In this document: positions 61,723-64,000 of the stretch, piece by piece
Layout of the letters: each line of letters starts with the position of its first letter
How positions within the stretch are numbered: the stretch's first letter is position 1
Assembly: GCA_913061075.1 (NCBI GenBank)
Contig: CAJXSK010000002.1
Location: forward strand, 186,001 to 250,000
Origin: an uncultured Piscirickettsiaceae bacterium
GTDB taxonomy: Bacteria > Pseudomonadota > Gammaproteobacteria > Methylococcales > Cycloclasticaceae
Reading direction: 5' to 3'
DNA length: 64,000 nt
Translations under genes and position numbers: made by a program
The notes under the pieces: generated by a model
What the model was told of the DNA's origin: nothing
Seen by the model: only the letters and a program-made list of their open reading frames with translations
Database searches by the model: none

Positions 61723-62538
61723 ATGTTTTATAAATTAAGTGTCGTGTTATTAATGGTGTTTATGTCTGGCTGTGTTTTAACTGAAAATACACGCAAGGCT
61801 GCGTTTGAATTGCCTGCCTTAGAATTGCAAGGTGAAAGTTCTGATGCCATTGTCGTAGGAATACTGGATGAGCGGCCATATGTCGTGTCCGGCGATAAAC
61901 CAGCAAAATACATTGGTCAGTTTCAACTGTCTATGGGTGACCCATATGATGCATTTACACAATCAAAACAACCAATGGTTACGGAGTTTTCTAACCGGTT
62001 ACCCTCGTTATTGACTAAAAAATTCCCTAACATCCAAACAGTGTTACTTGATGTGGGTTTGTCGAAGCAAGATGCAGTCAAAACACTGTTAGAAGCGGGA
62101 GCACCTAAAGTTGCGTTAATCACCTTAAAAGAATGGAAAAGCTTAACAGCGGTAGACACATCGTTATGGTTTGATGCACAACTTGAGGTGTTTAATACGG
62201 AAAAACAATTGTTGTCTTATAAGCGTACGCAAGGGCATGATACGTTTGGTGGTGCGGTGATTGCTGGCCCAATAACGAATGCAAAGAGAACGCTGCCACA
62301 TGCGTTCAGGCAGAAAATGCAGGCTTTGTTTAGCGACCCTTTAGTGGCAGCATCATTAACGTCTCAAAAAGCTGAGCCGATTGCGGTCCGAGCTATAGAT
62401 GATACAAGAGAACCAGAGGTGATTACTTTAGACCCTGAAAAGCCTAGAGTTTGCACAGTTGAATTGATTTTGTATTGGAAAAATGCAGGGATGCCTGATC
62501 AAGAAATTTTATCAAAATGTAGTTCTGTGAAGCAGTAA
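61723..62538 (+). CDS. Lipoprotein of unknown function
   Basis: A 271-residue protein with a lipoprotein signal sequence: hydrophobic residues then MSGC, the cleavage and lipidation site, followed by V (no Asp at +2, so outer membrane is likely). The mature part is mixed alpha/beta with VVGILDERPYVVSG near the start and LFDAQ-type strands, but no family I can name. A conserved CTVELILYW near the C-terminus may form a disulfide with the terminal ILSKC. It has its own candidate promoter and is convergent with the next gene, stops three bases apart. Confidence 0.65.
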   Translation: MFYKLSVVLLMVFMSGCVLTENTRKAAFELPALELQGESSDAIVVGILDERPYVVSGDKPAKYIGQFQLSMGDPYDAFTQSKQPMVTEFSNRLPSLLTKKFPNIQTVLLDVGLSKQDAVKTLLEAGAPKVALITLKEWKSLTAVDTSLWFDAQLEVFNTEKQLLSYKRTQGHDTFGGAVIAGPITNAKRTLPHAFRQKMQALFSDPLVAASLTSQKAEPIAVRAIDDTREPEVITLDPEKPRVCTVELILYWKNAGMPDQEILSKCSSVKQ

Positions 62539-62541
62539 AGA

Positions 62542-62973
62542 CTATTCGTCGTGATGTACCCATATTCCAGACCGTCGTTCTGAACCAGATCGGCGGTCAT
62601 TGTCATCTTCAAAACGGATTTCATCTCGCCTATCTTGATGCTCTCTTCTTGTTTTATCTCGTTTTTCAGGCAGGCTGACATAGTGACATCGACATAACGA
62701 ACGGTCACAACCTTTGAGAGGTAATGAGGGAGCTGTTTTTTTTGAAAAGTGTTTTTTCTCAAAGTTTAGAACATTCTTGCAGCAAAGTTGCTCATTGTCG
62801 TAATCAATATAAATCCCCCAGACTTTGTCCGAGTCTTGTATATCCATTAAATTATTGGCATTTTTCTCTATAAGTTCTTCTTGGCGACTTTTTGGTTTCG
62901 CTAAAGTTGCTTTTTTTCTATAGAGAATATAACCAATTATGACAACAATAATTGTTGCTAAAGCTTCTACCAT
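62542..62973 (-). CDS. Membrane-anchored Cys/Arg-rich protein of unknown function
   Basis: A 143-residue protein. One N-terminal membrane helix (about 3-19) is followed by a region with a cysteine group, CCKNVLNFEKKHF and PLKGCDRSLCRCHYV, which could form a metal site. The tail is highly charged with Arg-rich DRRSGSERRSG, a motif seen in other small membrane proteins of proteobacteria. I cannot assign it to a named family. It faces away from the metalloprotease gene and towards the lipoprotein gene. Confidence 0.6.
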   Translation of the reverse strand: MVEALATIIVVIIGYILYRKKATLAKPKSRQEELIEKNANNLMDIQDSDKVWGIYIDYDNEQLCCKNVLNFEKKHFSKKTAPSLPLKGCDRSLCRCHYVSLPEKRDKTRREHQDRRDEIRFEDDNDRRSGSERRSGIWVHHDE

Positions 62974-63085
62974 TGCTTTTCCGTTATGTTTCTTGTAGGT
63001 ATTATAGTCGAATTTTGATTGAAAACTAAATGCTTATGAACCCTTTATACTATGGATCTATAAGTCAAATGTTATTGATGTGTAT

Positions 63086-63847
63086 ATGTTTAAACTAATT
63101 AGAATTTTATTATTGATCATATTGTTGATAGGCGTTGCTTTTTATAGCAAATTACAAAGCCTAGAAAGCACATCGTGGACACGTCCATTACACGTCTCAA
63201 TATATCCTATTAATGGAGATAGTAGTGCGGTTGTGGGTGAATACATTGCGGCATTAACGAAGGGTGACTTTGCCGAGATAGGCGTTTTTTTGCATGATGA
63301 GCACAAGCATTACGATGACATTGTGTTAAGTACAGTAGACATAGAGTTGCAGAATATTGTTACTGACTTGCCGCCAGTTCCGCCCAGTAAACAAACCACG
63401 TTAAAGGTGATGCTTTGGAGTTTGCAGATGCGTTGGTGGTCATATCAGCATGCTGTTCCTTCCGAGAAGGCTCATGTTAATATTTATGTGATATATCATC
63501 AACCGAAAGAGGGGGTTAAGTTGGCCCACTCATTAGGTTTACAAAAAGGGCTGATAGGTGTCGTTAATGGTTATTCATCGGCTGACTATATGAAGCAAAA
63601 CAATATTGTGATTGCTCACGAGTTGTTGCATACGGTGGGAGCGTCCGATAAATATGATGCGTTCACTGGGCAGCCGGTATTTCCAGCAGGTTATGCAAAG
63701 CCAGATCAAAAATTTCAACAAACAAAAGCTGAAATAATGGCAGGGAAAATACCAATTGATATTTCTACGTCTGAAATGCCCTATTCTTTACGTTCTTGTG
63801 TCGTTGGTAAATTAACAGCAAGGGAGATTGGCTGGATAAAAAATTGA
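63086..63847 (+). CDS. Putative membrane-anchored zinc metalloprotease of unknown family
   Basis: A 253-residue protein with one N-terminal membrane helix (about 2-20) and a soluble domain that would lie in the periplasm. A HELLH zinc motif sits at 178-182 and is followed by TVGASDKYD, where the aspartate could be the third ligand; further down is the FPAGYAKPD segment and an AEIMAGKIP motif. This suggests an active metallopeptidase, but I know no named family for it. ATG 63086 was chosen; a GTG at 63080 would add two residues. No strong ribosome-binding site is seen. Confidence 0.62.
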   Translation: MFKLIRILLLIILLIGVAFYSKLQSLESTSWTRPLHVSIYPINGDSSAVVGEYIAALTKGDFAEIGVFLHDEHKHYDDIVLSTVDIELQNIVTDLPPVPPSKQTTLKVMLWSLQMRWWSYQHAVPSEKAHVNIYVIYHQPKEGVKLAHSLGLQKGLIGVVNGYSSADYMKQNNIVIAHELLHTVGASDKYDAFTGQPVFPAGYAKPDQKFQQTKAEIMAGKIPIDISTSEMPYSLRSCVVGKLTAREIGWIKN

Positions 63848-63917
63848 TTTAGGTCAGGGTGTTTTTTAGCGAATCAGTTAGAATATATAAATAATTATTA
63901 ACTATAAGGAGTTATGT

Positions 63918-64000
63918 ATGTTTTTTCAGGAGTTAAATAACGAACAATGCAAAACGTATTTAATTGCAGACCTTGAATCTGGCGTAGCTGCAATCGTAGA
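63918..64000 (+). CDS. MBL-fold metallohydrolase, N-terminal fragment
   Basis: The frame starts at ATG 63918 after AAGGAG (63907-63911) and is open to the right edge. The 27 residues MFFQELNNEQCKTYL, then IADLESGVAAIVD, match the first strands of metallo-beta-lactamase-fold enzymes such as the persulfide dioxygenase/ETHE1-like group. The zinc motifs are beyond the window, so only the fold is suggested. Confidence 0.5.
   Translation, partial: MFFQELNNEQCKTYLIADLESGVAAIV

Noticed and set aside
1-64000. CRISPR arrays, insertion sequences, integrases, tRNA or rRNA genes
   Set aside because: No direct-repeat arrays, transposase or integrase motifs, or cloverleaf sequences were recognised by eye; a tRNA or repeat-finder run would be needed to exclude them fully.

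Overview
The window reads as chromosomal DNA of a Gram-negative gammaproteobacterium with moderately low G+C. Evidence is the LPS genes (lpxC, lptF, lptG), a dcw cell-division cluster in gammaproteobacterial order, the dciA / M23 peptidase / secA block, the yacG-zapD-coaE-pilDCB block, tusDCB-tusE and rraA. The mix of PHA synthase, thiolase and small cytochromes c would suit the Thiotrichales / Piscirickettsiaceae neighbourhood (relatives of Cycloclasticus or Methylophaga). That placement is from memory and was not tested. No tRNA, rRNA, CRISPR array, transposase or integrase was recognised.

Layout. 1-11.6 kb (+): the 3' end of mraY, then murD-ftsW-murG-murC-murB-ddl-ftsQ-ftsA-ftsZ-lpxC, nearly all overlapping or abutting. 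11.5-17.9 kb: dciA (-), an M23 peptidase, secA, argJ and a MutT/ThiE-like fusion (+). 17.9-23.4 kb (-): pilB-pilC-pilD-coaE-zapD-yacG, where yacG encodes only 59 residues. 23.5-39.1 kb: a surface-polysaccharide region. Its minus-strand run is a flippase, an acyltransferase, GDP-mannose 4,6-dehydratase, a NeuB-type synthase, a NeuD-type acyltransferase, a TIM-barrel protein, a perosamine-synthase-like aminotransferase and a NeuA-type cytidylyltransferase, with the GDP-mannose-forming manC next to it. Plus-strand glycosyltransferases lie beyond it, with a decayed gene remnant between two of them, then a glycosyltransferase-methyltransferase fusion and a GT2 enzyme on the minus strand. 39.1-49.7 kb: a two-receiver protein with one degenerate receiver, DUF2970, a flavodoxin-like protein, pepA-holC-valS (-), lptF-lptG (+), an RDD protein and a BepA-like protease (-). 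49.8-55.2 kb: tusDCB-tusE (+), hslR and grxC (-), two tandem cytochromes c, a MORN-like protein, phaC and a DUF1289 protein. 55.3-64 kb: DUF6394 plus a K+ channel with two RCK modules, an alpha/beta hydrolase (-), a thiolase, ispH / cobalamin adenosyltransferase / rraA (-), a lipoprotein, a membrane-anchored Cys-rich protein, a putative metalloprotease, and the start of an MBL-fold enzyme.

How the genes work together. The dcw genes make lipid-linked peptidoglycan precursor and the Z-ring, lpxC commits to lipid A, and lptFG exports LPS. ManC, the dehydratase and the aminotransferase could supply GDP-perosamine, while the NeuB/NeuA pair implies a CMP-activated nonulosonic acid. No NeuC/LegG-type hydrolysing epimerase is present and an unassigned TIM-barrel protein sits in the operon. 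This makes the 25-32 kb locus the best candidate for undescribed biology, possibly an unusual nonulosonate built from a GDP-sugar. The thiolase and PHA synthase are the first and last enzymes of polyhydroxyalkanoate synthesis, but they are about 3.4 kb apart and no reductase is present.
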